From assembly GCF_001667585.1 (NCBI RefSeq), contig NZ_LZJZ01000012.1, positions 186,001-250,000 on the forward strand: 64,000 nt of DNA, in the 5' to 3' direction. The position numbers and the translations under genes were made by a program. The notes under the pieces are model-generated. The model was not told the DNA's origin. It saw nothing but the letters and a program-made list of their open reading frames with translations, and made no database searches. Shown in pieces: positions 56,548 to 63,632 of the stretch. The DNA is from Mycobacterium sp. E2733. GTDB lineage: Bacteria; Actinomycetota; Actinomycetes; Mycobacteriales; Mycobacteriaceae. The stretch's first letter is position 1, and each line of letters starts with the position of its first letter.

Positions 56548-58007
56548 GTGGTCGGGAACAGGAAATCAGGAAGGAGCAACTTCTATATCGTGCACTAGCG
56601 GACTTCAGTGATGCTTGCGACGTCCCAGAACTGACCCCGTCGTGCCCCTTCTATCAACTGCAGCCGGACGGTTCGCCCATCTGCGGCGAGGAATGCAAAG
56701 ACATTCTCAGCGACGATTTGTCCCATGCGGTAGAACCGGACACGTTAACTCTTGGTAGTGACCTTGCGGCTATGCAGGGGCCTAGGCGCCCTCGTCCGCG
56801 CCGCATTCCAGCTACCGGACGAGTCGCCTTCGATGCGCGACAGTTCTACCTGACGGACCGCGATCGTGACGTCAACTCGTGGGGTATGACCTCGTTGATC
56901 AAGGGTTTGCAGTTTCAGCTGGCTTGGATGTCGGTTGATCCGAATGATCCGCCGCGCATGGAACGCTTCAATGAAATCTGTGATGAGCTAAGAATTCGCG
57001 GTATCGACCCGGTCGCCGTCACCCGTCAAGGCCTGTTCAGGCACATCACGACCTCAGTTTTGTGGCACATACACAACGTGCTTGCCAAAGGGTCGGATGA
57101 ACTCGGTTGGATAAACTTAATCCGTGCTGTGGCACCGGATTTCGACGAGAGCGCTTCCGATGCGGAGGATGGCCTTGAACGAGCCGTGGACACAATCAGA
57201 CCCCATCTAACGGCTTGGGTTCTGTTCGCTGATATCGAAGACCTGATAGAACACCGGCTGACGATGCCCGTCGATGAGCTTGAACGGTTGTACGCAGAGG
57301 GCCTTCCCCCAAGGGATTTCGACGCTGTTTGGCTCGTCGAACGCTTCACCGCGACATATCTCGATGACTGGAGCCGGCGTTCACTGCAGCGGGAGTGGAG
57401 ATATATCCACTCCCAATGCGCTTCGCCATGCCCTCCAGCGAACATGCGTGAGCGCTCCGTGGACGTCAAAGCGCTGGCCATGCTGCTCGCGGAGGTGGGC
57501 GCGCGCCACGTTGAGGGACACGACGCGGACATCGACGATGACTCCGGCGGAGATGGGCCGGCAGGCCTGTTACACGTGGGCCAGTTCTTGCCGCTGGCGG
57601 TTGAAGCTCTTGAGCGCGGGGATCGCGCGGAGGCGGTGTCAATCTTCAAGATGCTGTACGAAATTCGGCCAGATGACCGAGAGGTCACCAACAACCTTGG
57701 CTTCTGCATTCTCCCAGAACAGCCGGAAGAGGCGGCTGGCTACCTGGCAACAGCCATCGAGACGACGAGTTCGAAGCCGCTTTTGGCCATGGCCTATCTG
57801 AACCTGTCTCTCGCGCGCTACATTTTGGGAGACATCTCAGGAGCGCGGGAAGCGCTCGATTCGGCGCGGGAAAACCCGACAGATGGTCTCTTCTGTTGGA
57901 TGTGGGATCTTGCTGGGATCGCCAACGGCGAATGGCATCTGGTGTACTTCAACGATGGTCTGAGCGAATACTCAGACGCCCTTCAAGAACTGCTGGATGC
58001 CTGCTAG
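56544..58007 (+). CDS. Unknown 487-residue protein with Cys motif and C-terminal TPR-like repeats, third gene of the TA operon
   Basis: I do not recognise the family. Residues 25-51 contain four cysteines (C25, C34, then PICGEECKDIL with C47 and C51), a possible metal site; a further CASPC pair lies near residue 290. The middle is mixed helical with many acidic and aromatic residues. Residues about 345-450 read as two or three TPR-like helix pairs (FLPLAVEALERGDRAEAVSIFKMLYEIRPDD, EEAAGYLATAIETTSSKPLLAMAYLNLSLARYILGDISGAREALDSA). ATG 56544 overlaps the toxin stop as ATGA, so it is translated with the toxin-antitoxin pair. Codon use is less GC-rich than the chromosome. TPR folds suggest protein binding: a partner, sensor or chaperone for the toxin is an inference. 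Confidence 0.75.
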   Translation: MSGREQEIRKEQLLYRALADFSDACDVPELTPSCPFYQLQPDGSPICGEECKDILSDDLSHAVEPDTLTLGSDLAAMQGPRRPRPRRIPATGRVAFDARQFYLTDRDRDVNSWGMTSLIKGLQFQLAWMSVDPNDPPRMERFNEICDELRIRGIDPVAVTRQGLFRHITTSVLWHIHNVLAKGSDELGWINLIRAVAPDFDESASDAEDGLERAVDTIRPHLTAWVLFADIEDLIEHRLTMPVDELERLYAEGLPPRDFDAVWLVERFTATYLDDWSRRSLQREWRYIHSQCASPCPPANMRERSVDVKALAMLLAEVGARHVEGHDADIDDDSGGDGPAGLLHVGQFLPLAVEALERGDRAEAVSIFKMLYEIRPDDREVTNNLGFCILPEQPEEAAGYLATAIETTSSKPLLAMAYLNLSLARYILGDISGAREALDSARENPTDGLFCWMWDLAGIANGEWHLVYFNDGLSEYSDALQELLDAC

Positions 58008-58022
58008 TTCCGCCTGATTCTG

Positions 58023-59297
58023 GTGTTGGAACCAAATGCACAACTACACAGCATGCGGTTTGAAATGCTGTCTGGCATGCAAGATGCCCCCCAGTCCGGG
58101 CGATCCCAGCGGGGCCGTCCGCCGCCGCGCGTTTCTCCGGCGGTCCGCGCGTCGGTGCGGGAAGAGCGCCGGCAGGCTGTCTTGGCGCTCCGATCGAGTG
58201 GATTGACCATGCACACGATCGCGCAACAGCTCGGGGTCAGTGTCGAGACAGTTCGGTCCACGCTGGCCGTCACGGGCGATCCACGCCCGCTGCGCAAACG
58301 CCGACCTACACCGCCGTGCATCGTCGAGGGCTGCGAGCGCCCGCGCGGAAGCAAAACCGGCTACTGCCGTGGCCATGCGCGCCAACTGCGGGATAACGGC
58401 ACAGTGACACCTTTCCACTCGCGACTGAAGCAACAGCAGGAGGCCCGTCGGGAGCGCGAGCAAGCGGTTTTCACACTGCGGGCGACCGGGCTCACCATGC
58501 AAGCGATCGCCGCCCAACTCGGTATCAGCCAGACCACTGTTCACAGGGCGCTCTGCGTCACGGGCGACCCGTGTCCGCAAGTCTTCACGGGGCCGAAGCG
58601 GTGCAACATCGACGGCTGCGAGCGGCCATCAAACTACGGCACCGACGGCTACTGCTCAACGCACGAAAAACGGAAACAAAGAGGATTGCCGCTCGTCCCT
58701 GAATTGCTGCGCGCACCAAAGGGCCAGAACACGCCCTGCATCGTCAAAGGCTGCACCCGTCCGCGTGGAAACAAACATGGCTACTGCAATGGCCATGCGC
58801 GGCAACTGAGGGACACCGGCGCGGTCATGCCTTCGTTCCAGCCCCGAATGAAGCAGCCAGAGTTATGTAGCTTCGACGGCTGCACCGGTAAAGCAAAATC
58901 GAAGGGATACTGCGAAGCCCACCTTCGGCAGCTACGGGTACATGGCCACATGGTTCCCATCCGAACCATCTTTGATGAATGCACCTATACCGGGGCGCAC
59001 CATCGGTGCAGGGCGCTGTGGGGCCGCGTCCAGCAATACCCATGCATCTGGTGTTGCGACCCCGCTGAGGAATGGGCGTACGACGGCACGGATCAGTCTG
59101 AACTGTATGACACTCGGCATGATTGGCAGTTGAGAAGCATCGTGCCCTATTCGCGGTTTCCTGAGTTCTATATGCCGATGTGTAAGCGATGCCACAAGAA
59201 GTTCGACATCGAGCGACTTCAGACAGAGCTCCAACAGTTCCGGGAGTGGCGTAAGAGCGAAAGGCAATTGCTCGGAGACGACGAGCCGCCGTTCTGA
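58023..59297 (+). CDS. HTH-zinc-knuckle repeat protein with C-terminal HNH-like nuclease module
   Basis: A 424-residue modular protein. Two homologous HTH segments (residues 51-81, QAVLALRSSGLTMHTIAQQLGVSVETVRSTL; and 147-177, QAVFTLRATGLTMQAIAAQLGISQTTVHRAL) alternate with zinc knuckles of the form C-x4-C-x(9-11)-C-x2-H: C99/C104/C115/H118, C194/C199/C211/H214, C239/C244/C255/H258 and C282/C287/C297/H300. Residues about 320-405 form an HNH-like module (YPCIWCCDPAEEWAYDGTD ... YMPMCKRCHKKFD). It would bind DNA through many contacts and cut or nick it. The start is GTG 58023, 15 bp after the TPR gene, so it may belong to the same operon. Confidence 0.8.
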   Translation: MLEPNAQLHSMRFEMLSGMQDAPQSGRSQRGRPPPRVSPAVRASVREERRQAVLALRSSGLTMHTIAQQLGVSVETVRSTLAVTGDPRPLRKRRPTPPCIVEGCERPRGSKTGYCRGHARQLRDNGTVTPFHSRLKQQQEARREREQAVFTLRATGLTMQAIAAQLGISQTTVHRALCVTGDPCPQVFTGPKRCNIDGCERPSNYGTDGYCSTHEKRKQRGLPLVPELLRAPKGQNTPCIVKGCTRPRGNKHGYCNGHARQLRDTGAVMPSFQPRMKQPELCSFDGCTGKAKSKGYCEAHLRQLRVHGHMVPIRTIFDECTYTGAHHRCRALWGRVQQYPCIWCCDPAEEWAYDGTDQSELYDTRHDWQLRSIVPYSRFPEFYMPMCKRCHKKFDIERLQTELQQFREWRKSERQLLGDDEPPF

Positions 59298-59534
59298 ATG
59301 CGGGAGCGACCGACCAGAGCCCTTCCGGTTGCAGCGAAGCATGCCAGCAATGGGCCACTAAGTGCCCACCGCCCGCATTCGGTTTTAGGACCAGTCAAAC
59401 CCGAATCCGTTGCTGCACAACGTGCTTCCGCAGGACACCGCCTGACCAGCGGAAGCCCCCGCTGAAAAGCGACTTCCGCAGCGAAAAGATCATTTCCGGG
59501 ACACCGCGTTAACGTCGAGGCAATAATATGCGGC
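59298..59534. other. Intergenic region with GCTTCCGC hairpin
   Basis: 237 bp without a gene. GCTTCCGC (59424-59431) and GCGGAAGC (59449-59456) form an 8-bp stem around 17 nt. Further TTCCG motifs follow at about 59473 and 59494. The stretch from 59442 is the first copy of a direct repeat that recurs at 59869. Confidence 0.5.
59442..59487. repeat. Direct repeat, left copy (flanks the secreted-protein gene)
   Basis: CTGACCAGCGGAAGC, then GCTGAAAAGCGACTTCCGC. It matches the copy at 59869-59920 in order and spacing except for a 6-8-bp insertion in the middle of the right copy and scattered changes. Confidence 0.6.
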
Positions 59535-59762
59535 GTGAACGTACTGGCCGCCCTCGCGCTTTCCGCAGCATTCTTCGCCCCGACGGCTCCTGCGCCGCCG
59601 CTCTCGCCGTCAACCTGCCAGCCAGTGAGCAACGGCGGCAATTGCTATCGGCCCGGCCAATTTTGCCGTAACAGAGACCACGGCGTAACCGGCGTGACCG
59701 CTGACGGCGAAAAGATCGTTTGCACTAACAATGATGGTTGGCGCTGGGAACCGGCCACCTAA
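59535..59762 (+). CDS. Small secreted cysteine-containing protein
   Basis: A 75-residue protein with a signal peptide (MNVLAALALSAAFFAPTAPA, cleavage likely after APA near residue 20) and a mature part of about 55 residues with four cysteines (STCQPVSNGGNCYRPGQFCRNRDHG and KIVCTNN), enough for two disulphides. The end NDGWRWEPAT is aromatic. Similar small proteins occur in mycobacterial prophage-like regions. The start is GTG 59535. It is a cargo gene (moron) between direct repeats and is followed by its own stem-loop. The function is unknown. Confidence 0.7.
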   Translation: MNVLAALALSAAFFAPTAPAPPLSPSTCQPVSNGGNCYRPGQFCRNRDHGVTGVTADGEKIVCTNNDGWRWEPAT

Positions 59763-59808
59763 ATCTGGCGGGGAAATTCGGTTTGCGCCGATCCCGTTGC
59801 CGCTTTCC

Positions 59809-59841
59809 AGCGTGAAACCGAACGCCTTCGGTTTTCACGCT
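59809..59841 (+). terminator. Stem-loop after the secreted-protein gene
   Basis: AGCGTGAAACCGAA (59809-59822) pairs with TTCGGTTTTCACGCT (59827-59841) with one bulged base, around a 4-nt loop CGCC. It stands 47 bp past the stop. With a 14-bp stem it is the strongest hairpin in this part of the element. Confidence 0.7.
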
Positions 59842-59868
59842 GTCCCCGAAACCCGCCGCCACAAACAG

Positions 59869-59920
59869 CTGACCAGCGTAAACACGCGAAAATCCCTGCT
59901 AAAAGCGACTTTCGCGGGGC
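59869..59920. repeat. Direct repeat, right copy
   Basis: CTGACCAGCGTAAACACGCG, then GCTAAAAGCGACTTTCGC. Compared with the left copy (59442-59487) the stem bases co-vary: in the right copy GCGAAA pairs with TTTCGC, and in the left copy GCGGAAGC pairs with GCTTCCGC upstream. The hairpin is kept while the bases changed. Confidence 0.55.
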
Positions 59921-60098
59921 ACAAATTCTTCGGTGAAAAGCTGAGGGGGGGCTACCCACACAGGGGCGGGCGTGGTTTGCCTCCCGGTCCTCGTCCTGTT
60001 TGACCGCCCCCCTGGGGTCTGCGTTCGAGTTAGGGTCCCATGACCGGGGAAGCCAGCGACTGGCCACACCATGCGCCCGATCACGGGAGTCTCAGGGG

Positions 60099-60259
60099 TT
60101 CCGTGGGCGGGCAGCGGTGCCCTGGTGTCGACGCCCGAGTGCTGTTTGTCCCGTCGGCAACACATCCGTCACCCGCCCACGGAAGTGGGAGTTCCGTGGA
60201 ACGGGGCAGGCTCCGGTGCACACCGAGGGCACCCCACCACAAATCCCCGTCCCACGGAA
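60099..60259. repeat. Cluster of four TTCCGTGG sites downstream of the capsid gene
   Basis: The 8-mer TTCCGTGG occurs at 60099-60106 and 60192-60199; its complement CCACGGAA occurs at 60177-60184 and 60252-60259. The first two extend to a 13-bp inverted repeat (TTCCGTGGGCGGG with CCCGCCCACGGAA). The middle pair forms a tight 8-bp stem with a 7-nt loop, suited to end capsid transcripts. The whole 59763-60266 stretch (504 bp) has no gene. A binding site for a phage regulator or replication protein is also possible. Confidence 0.6.
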
Positions 60260-60266
60260 GTCGTTG

Positions 60267-61664
60267 CTAAAGCGCCAGCATCCGGAACGCTGCGGTGTTG
60301 ATGCAGTCCGAACCCAAACGCGACCAGGCCCACAGCCCGCGTTGGCCGGTAGGCCGGTGGTTGGGACCGAACACCACGGGAACCAGTTCCACGCTGGTGC
60401 CGATGCGCTGGGAGATAACGAACTGGTCCCAGGCGCCGTAGATTATCGCGTGGCTGCCGGCGGCCAGGCTGCCGTCCATGTTGGAGGCCTCACCCACCGG
60501 ACGACCCAGCAGCGAGCGCGGGTCGTTCTGGATGGACGGGAACCGGATCGCGCCGTTGGGGGTCTCCAACGCGGCGATGGCGTTGATGGCGGCCAGGTTG
60601 CCCAGCCACTTGGCGTTGGCCTGCCACCTAGGGCCGAGGCTATTTTGAAGAGCCCAGATGTCGCTGGCTGAAATCGTTGCCTCCGTGCCCGCGTTGACCA
60701 CGCTGGACGAGCCAGTCAGCTTGGTGACGATGCCGGTGGGACCGCCCACACCGCCGCCGTTGGTCCAGTTCTCGTTGAGCAGCTGCAGCTGGCTGTCCGA
60801 AATCAGCTGGCCCAGATGGGAAACCAGGTCCGTGGCGTCCATCGCCACTTCCACGGAGAACGGCACCCATGTGGATGCCTTGTAGTTGACGACCTGCGGC
60901 TCCGCCAGAGCGGGGCTCGCGTCCGATGCCTCCGCACCCTCAGCCAGGAACTCCGACACGATCCCGTTGGAGTTGATGCCATGCCAGATGTCGGAAACCG
61001 AGCGCACCACCCGCGCCCACTGCAACAGCGGGTTGATGGAACCGGCGTTGACCAGGTTGATGTTGAAATCCACCTCGAACGGCACCAGGAACCCGCCAGC
61101 GGAGTCCGTTAACGACATGGCGCGCTGCTCCTGCTTCAAACACGAAACCCGCTCGAATGCCACGCGTTCCGGGCCGGTGAATTCCAGGCCCGCGCGGGCT
61201 TCGCCGTGCGCCAATAGCTTCCGGAATGCCGCCTTGTATTCCGGGCTGCCGCTGTCGGTCACCCAGCGCTGCATCCAGCTGCGCTCCAAGTCGTTGCCGC
61301 CGTCCACCAGGCGCTCCACGGCCTCGGCGGCGCGCTCATCCAGGCCACCAGTCTTGACCGATCGCTCCAAGGTCCGCATGGCGCTGCCCCGCTGCGAGGT
61401 GCCGCCCATGGTGGGCGTGTAAGGCTCGATGGAGCCGCGCTCCACCCGCAGCTGGCCACCCGCTCCGCGCGCTGCCCCGGCAATGGCATCACGGCGGTCC
61501 AGGGTTTCCACGTGGCGGGTCAACGAGTCGAACTCGGTGCCAATCTCGTCCAACTCCGCGCCCTCGGCCTTCGAGATGCGGTGCTTTGCGGCGAGGGCTT
61601 CCATCCGCTCGTGGATTTCGTGCATACGGGCCACCGCCGCGTCCCGCGTAAGCGATTGAGTCAT
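60267..61664 (-). CDS. HK97-fold major capsid protein
   Basis: A 465-residue phage capsid protein. Residues about 10-65 form a charged coiled coil (ARMHEIHERMEALAAKHRISKAEGAELDEIGTEFDSLTRHVETL), the usual scaffold-like delta domain. The HK97 fold follows: SLTDSAGGFLVPFEVDFNINLVNAGSINPL, then STWVPFSVEVAMDATDLVSHLGQLISDSQLQLLNENWTNGG (spine helix), NAKWLGNLAAINAIAAL and the C-terminal GLWAWSRLGSDCINTAAFRMLAL. The start ATG 61664 has GAGGAACGAGACA before it. No protease, portal or terminase gene is near. It is most like the capsids of small actinobacterial prophages such as phiRv1/phiRv2. Confidence 0.9.
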   Translation of the reverse strand: MTQSLTRDAAVARMHEIHERMEALAAKHRISKAEGAELDEIGTEFDSLTRHVETLDRRDAIAGAARGAGGQLRVERGSIEPYTPTMGGTSQRGSAMRTLERSVKTGGLDERAAEAVERLVDGGNDLERSWMQRWVTDSGSPEYKAAFRKLLAHGEARAGLEFTGPERVAFERVSCLKQEQRAMSLTDSAGGFLVPFEVDFNINLVNAGSINPLLQWARVVRSVSDIWHGINSNGIVSEFLAEGAEASDASPALAEPQVVNYKASTWVPFSVEVAMDATDLVSHLGQLISDSQLQLLNENWTNGGGVGGPTGIVTKLTGSSSVVNAGTEATISASDIWALQNSLGPRWQANAKWLGNLAAINAIAALETPNGAIRFPSIQNDPRSLLGRPVGEASNMDGSLAAGSHAIIYGAWDQFVISQRIGTSVELVPVVFGPNHRPTGQRGLWAWSRLGSDCINTAAFRMLAL

Positions 61665-61980
61665 TGTCTCGTTCCTCTGGTCAAGGGCTGTTTAAGGTTT
61701 CAGTGGTGGCCGCGTTTAGGGGCCACGCGGCCCCGCCGTCGCAGCCAAGTAAGCGGCGACGGAGCCACGCGGCAATTGCATGCTGCTTCCACGCGAAATG
61801 AGGTTGTCCGCTATCCGCGCAGTGGCCTACGCGGGCAAACCGAAATGCGAACTGTGCGTTGCCTTGCCAGCGGATCCCAGGCCTGCCCGGTCCGGTGGCG
61901 GCGCAACCCTTGCGGGTCGGGCCTGCGTGTGTACGTCGCAGCACCCAACATAGACCAGGCCACCGACAAAGCGCCAGAGG
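61665..61980. other. Intergenic region upstream of the capsid gene
   Basis: 316 bp between the 78-residue gene and the capsid gene, both leftward. An 87-codon open frame on the minus strand (61681-61944) lacks coding features. A GTGGCC/GGCCAC stem lies near 61706-61726. A late-type promoter for capsid would be expected here, but I cannot assign boxes. Confidence 0.4.
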
Positions 61981-62217
61981 TCATTTCGGCGGTGTACGTG
62001 AAAGTCGCGAATCCACCCAGTCGTCGCGGTCCCCGAATATGGTTATCCCCAACGGATCCTGATGCTGCAGCTGGTCCAGAGCGGCCTGCTCGGTGTCCAG
62101 GCCACGTTCCAACAGGCCGCGCTCACACTCGTCGTCGGACAGGGTGTGAGCTGTTGCGGCCTCCCCGGCGATTTCGCGGGTTTCACTCACAATGCGTCGG
62201 CGTTCTTCAGCGTTCAT
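61981..62217 (-). CDS. Small acidic phage protein of unknown function
   Basis: A 78-residue protein, Glu/Asp-rich and mostly helical at first (MNAEERRRIVSETREIAGEAATAHTLSDDECERGLLERGLDTEQAALDQLQHQD), with a basic C-terminal end (DSRLSRTPPK). It starts at ATG 62217, 24 bp after the HNH gene, with AAAGGACC upstream as a fair ribosome site. I do not recognise the family. Its place between HNH and capsid would suit a small DNA-packaging or head gene, but the sequence does not prove it. Confidence 0.6.
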   Translation of the reverse strand: MNAEERRRIVSETREIAGEAATAHTLSDDECERGLLERGLDTEQAALDQLQHQDPLGITIFGDRDDWVDSRLSRTPPK

Positions 62218-62241
62218 GTTGGGGGTCCTTTCGGGTCGGGG

Positions 62242-62559
62242 TCACCAAGTGGCGTATACGCGCAGCGCGCGGTGGGTGCGATCGAAGTGTCGATGGCATG
62301 GCCGACACATCGGCTGATACCTGTCCGGGTCCAGGCTGTTGCGGCGCGGCGCGCCGTTGACGGTGGCCACGAGTTCGTCCGGATCGCTATTGTCGTACGC
62401 CCATTCAGCTGCAGGGCGTCCGCAATCACCCATGCAGGGGTACGACGTCGCGCGGCCCCTGGCAGCCAGCAGCCGCATATGGGCGGCGCGGTAGCCCACC
62501 ACACGAGGTTGGTCGGGGTCGGCGTCCCAGGCTCGGAACACATCGGAGCTTGCGCTCAT
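62242..62559 (-). CDS. Small HNH-type endonuclease
   Basis: A 105-residue protein with RATSYPCMGDCGRPAAEWAYDNSDPDELV and, 20 residues on, DRYQPMCRPCHRHFDRTH. These Cys pairs and CHxxFD histidines are the zinc-bound HNH (beta-beta-alpha-metal) core of actinophage HNH proteins. It is clearly related to the C-terminal module of the 424-residue protein at 58023-59297 (shared EWAYD, M-C-x-x-C-H-x-x-F-D). In phages such small HNH proteins act with terminase in packaging, or are homing nucleases. ATG 62559 is 2 bp past the initiator-like gene. Confidence 0.82.
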   Translation of the reverse strand: MSASSDVFRAWDADPDQPRVVGYRAAHMRLLAARGRATSYPCMGDCGRPAAEWAYDNSDPDELVATVNGAPRRNSLDPDRYQPMCRPCHRHFDRTHRALRVYATW

Positions 62560-62561
62560 CG

Positions 62562-63161
62562 CTAGTTGTATTCGTCGAATGGGCTCGAGCCTTGGCCACG
62601 CCAGCGCGGCCACTCCGCGCCGGCAGCTACCGGTAGTTCGCCGACGCGGGTGGTTGGTTTCTTGTCCAGGCCCGTCCCGTCCCTTTCGGTTGGCGATTCG
62701 CTTTTGCTTTCGGTTAGCGAACGGGTTTCTGACACATCGGAACCGATGCGGACAGAAACCGATTCGCTTCTGCGTTCGGTTAGCGATTCGGTTAGCGAAT
62801 GGATTTTTGTTGAACGCTTCCGGGGTCGACGCTCGCGCGGTGGACCCTTGGGACGTCCGCCCCTTTGCCCGTTCTTCTGGTTGGCGTCCTGCTGGGCCAG
62901 GACAGCATCGCGGGTCCGCTGATACACCGCGTGATGCACGATCACGTAGGCGTCGCCGATGTCTCGCCACCAGCCGCACGCCACCAGTTCATCGGCAGCG
63001 TCGGGCCGCTTCGCCCACCGTCGTATGTCGCTCTTGGGCAGCCGACAGTCCAGGAGCTTCCGATTCGACCACACCAGCCCTTCGCTATGGAGCCGGTAGG
63101 CAGCGTCGGAAAGCTCCCAACAGTCATCGGAGAAGTCGTCGGAGAGTTTCGTCCAGGTCAT
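62562..63161 (-). CDS. Phage replication-initiator-like protein with Ser/Glu/Thr-rich repeat tail
   Basis: A 199-residue protein. The N-terminal 80 residues (MTWTKLSDDFSDDCWELSDAAYRLHSEGLVWSNRKLLDCRLPKSDIRRWAKRPDAADELVACGWW) have the winged-helix pattern of phage replisome-organiser proteins. A basic stretch (GQRGGRPKGPPRERRPRKRSTK) follows, then a repeat-rich tail (HSLTESLTERRSES, ETRSLTESKSESPTERD), and a C-terminal end EWPRWRGQGSSPFDEYN. The tail is coded by 12-bp iterons. Initiators with an origin inside their own gene are known in lambdoid phages. The ATG 63161 overlaps the 32-codon gene by 4 bp. Confidence 0.7.
   Translation of the reverse strand: MTWTKLSDDFSDDCWELSDAAYRLHSEGLVWSNRKLLDCRLPKSDIRRWAKRPDAADELVACGWWRDIGDAYVIVHHAVYQRTRDAVLAQQDANQKNGQRGGRPKGPPRERRPRKRSTKIHSLTESLTERRSESVSVRIGSDVSETRSLTESKSESPTERDGTGLDKKPTTRVGELPVAAGAEWPRWRGQGSSPFDEYN
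62685..62798. repeat. Four 12-bp iterons inside the initiator-like gene (possible replication origin)
   Basis: TTCGGTTAGCGA occurs at 62709-62720, 62775-62786 and 62787-62798 (the last two directly joined), and TTCGGTTGGCGA at 62685-62696. Degenerate copies (GATTCGCTTTTGC, GATTCGCTTCTGC) lie beside them. On the coding strand each encodes S-L-T-E. Iterons inside an initiator gene are a classic origin layout. Confidence 0.6.
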
Positions 63162-63256
63162 GGCTGCCCACCCAGCACTTCGGTGTGGTCGTTGTCGATC
63201 AGGCCGAGATCATCGAGTGCGTCCCGGTCTTCCTGGATGACATGCGGGTGGCTCAT
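63158..63256 (-). CDS. 32-residue acidic small protein
   Basis: A short frame that starts at ATG 63256 and reads MSHPHVIQEDRDALDDLGLIDNDHTEVLGGQP. Its TGA overlaps the ATG of the initiator-like gene (ATGA at 63161-63158), which supports real translation. There is no good ribosome site. Acidic short proteins like this are common in phage early operons. The function is unknown. Confidence 0.5.
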   Translation of the reverse strand: MSHPHVIQEDRDALDDLGLIDNDHTEVLGGQP

Positions 63257-63260
63257 CGAA

Positions 63261-63304
63261 GTTGAGAGGAGGCAACGCTGTGGCCCGCGTTGCGCGCTCT
63301 CAAC
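63261..63304. terminator. 44-nt dyad at the end of the excisionase gene
   Basis: GTTGAGAG (63261-63268) pairs with CTCTCAAC (63297-63304), and GCAACGC (63272-63278) pairs with GCGTTGC (63287-63293), separated by matching 3-nt internal loops and an 8-nt end loop. It covers the excisionase stop codon (63300-63302). It could end int-xis transcripts or be a protein binding site. Confidence 0.55.
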
Positions 63305-63560
63305 TCGTTTTCCGGGCCGCATGGTGCGGTCCTTCGGGCGTCAGTAGCTTTAACAGGTCTTCGCGCCGGATGCGAATGCAGCGCGGCCCAAAGCGCACGG
63401 CAGGCAAGGTACCGTCCTGGACGCGACGGTAAATGGTTTTCACGTCCACGCCGCCGAATTCGGCAGCCTGTTTGGGACCCAGCATCGGGGGCAAAAGCCC
63501 CTCTGTGGTTGTTTGGTTGGTCTTCATGGTCGCTGAGTACACATCAGCCTTCCGCGCCAT
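63300..63560 (-). CDS. xis: Excisionase/MerR-like DNA-binding protein
   Basis: An 86-residue protein with a single winged HTH: MLGPKQAAEFGGVDVKTIYRRVQDGTLPAVRFGPRCIRIRREDLLKLL. This is the helix-turn-helix of phage and plasmid excisionases (helix-turn-helix_17 type). ATG 63560 gives 86 residues; ATG 63527 gives 75 and keeps the whole domain. It lies 72 bp downstream of the integrase gene on the same strand. It is expected to bend attachment-site DNA and direct excision. Confidence 0.85.
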   Translation of the reverse strand: MARKADVYSATMKTNQTTTEGLLPPMLGPKQAAEFGGVDVKTIYRRVQDGTLPAVRFGPRCIRIRREDLLKLLTPEGPHHAARKTS

Positions 63561-63632
63561 GGTGGGACACCATCCGCGCCCTGGCGTGTCTCCTGGGGAG
63601 CTCAGGGTAAACGCGCTACACGCGCGTATTTG

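Noticed and set aside
61681..61944. 87-codon minus-strand frame upstream of the capsid gene
   Set aside because: No ribosome site, odd composition and no motif; left as intergenic.
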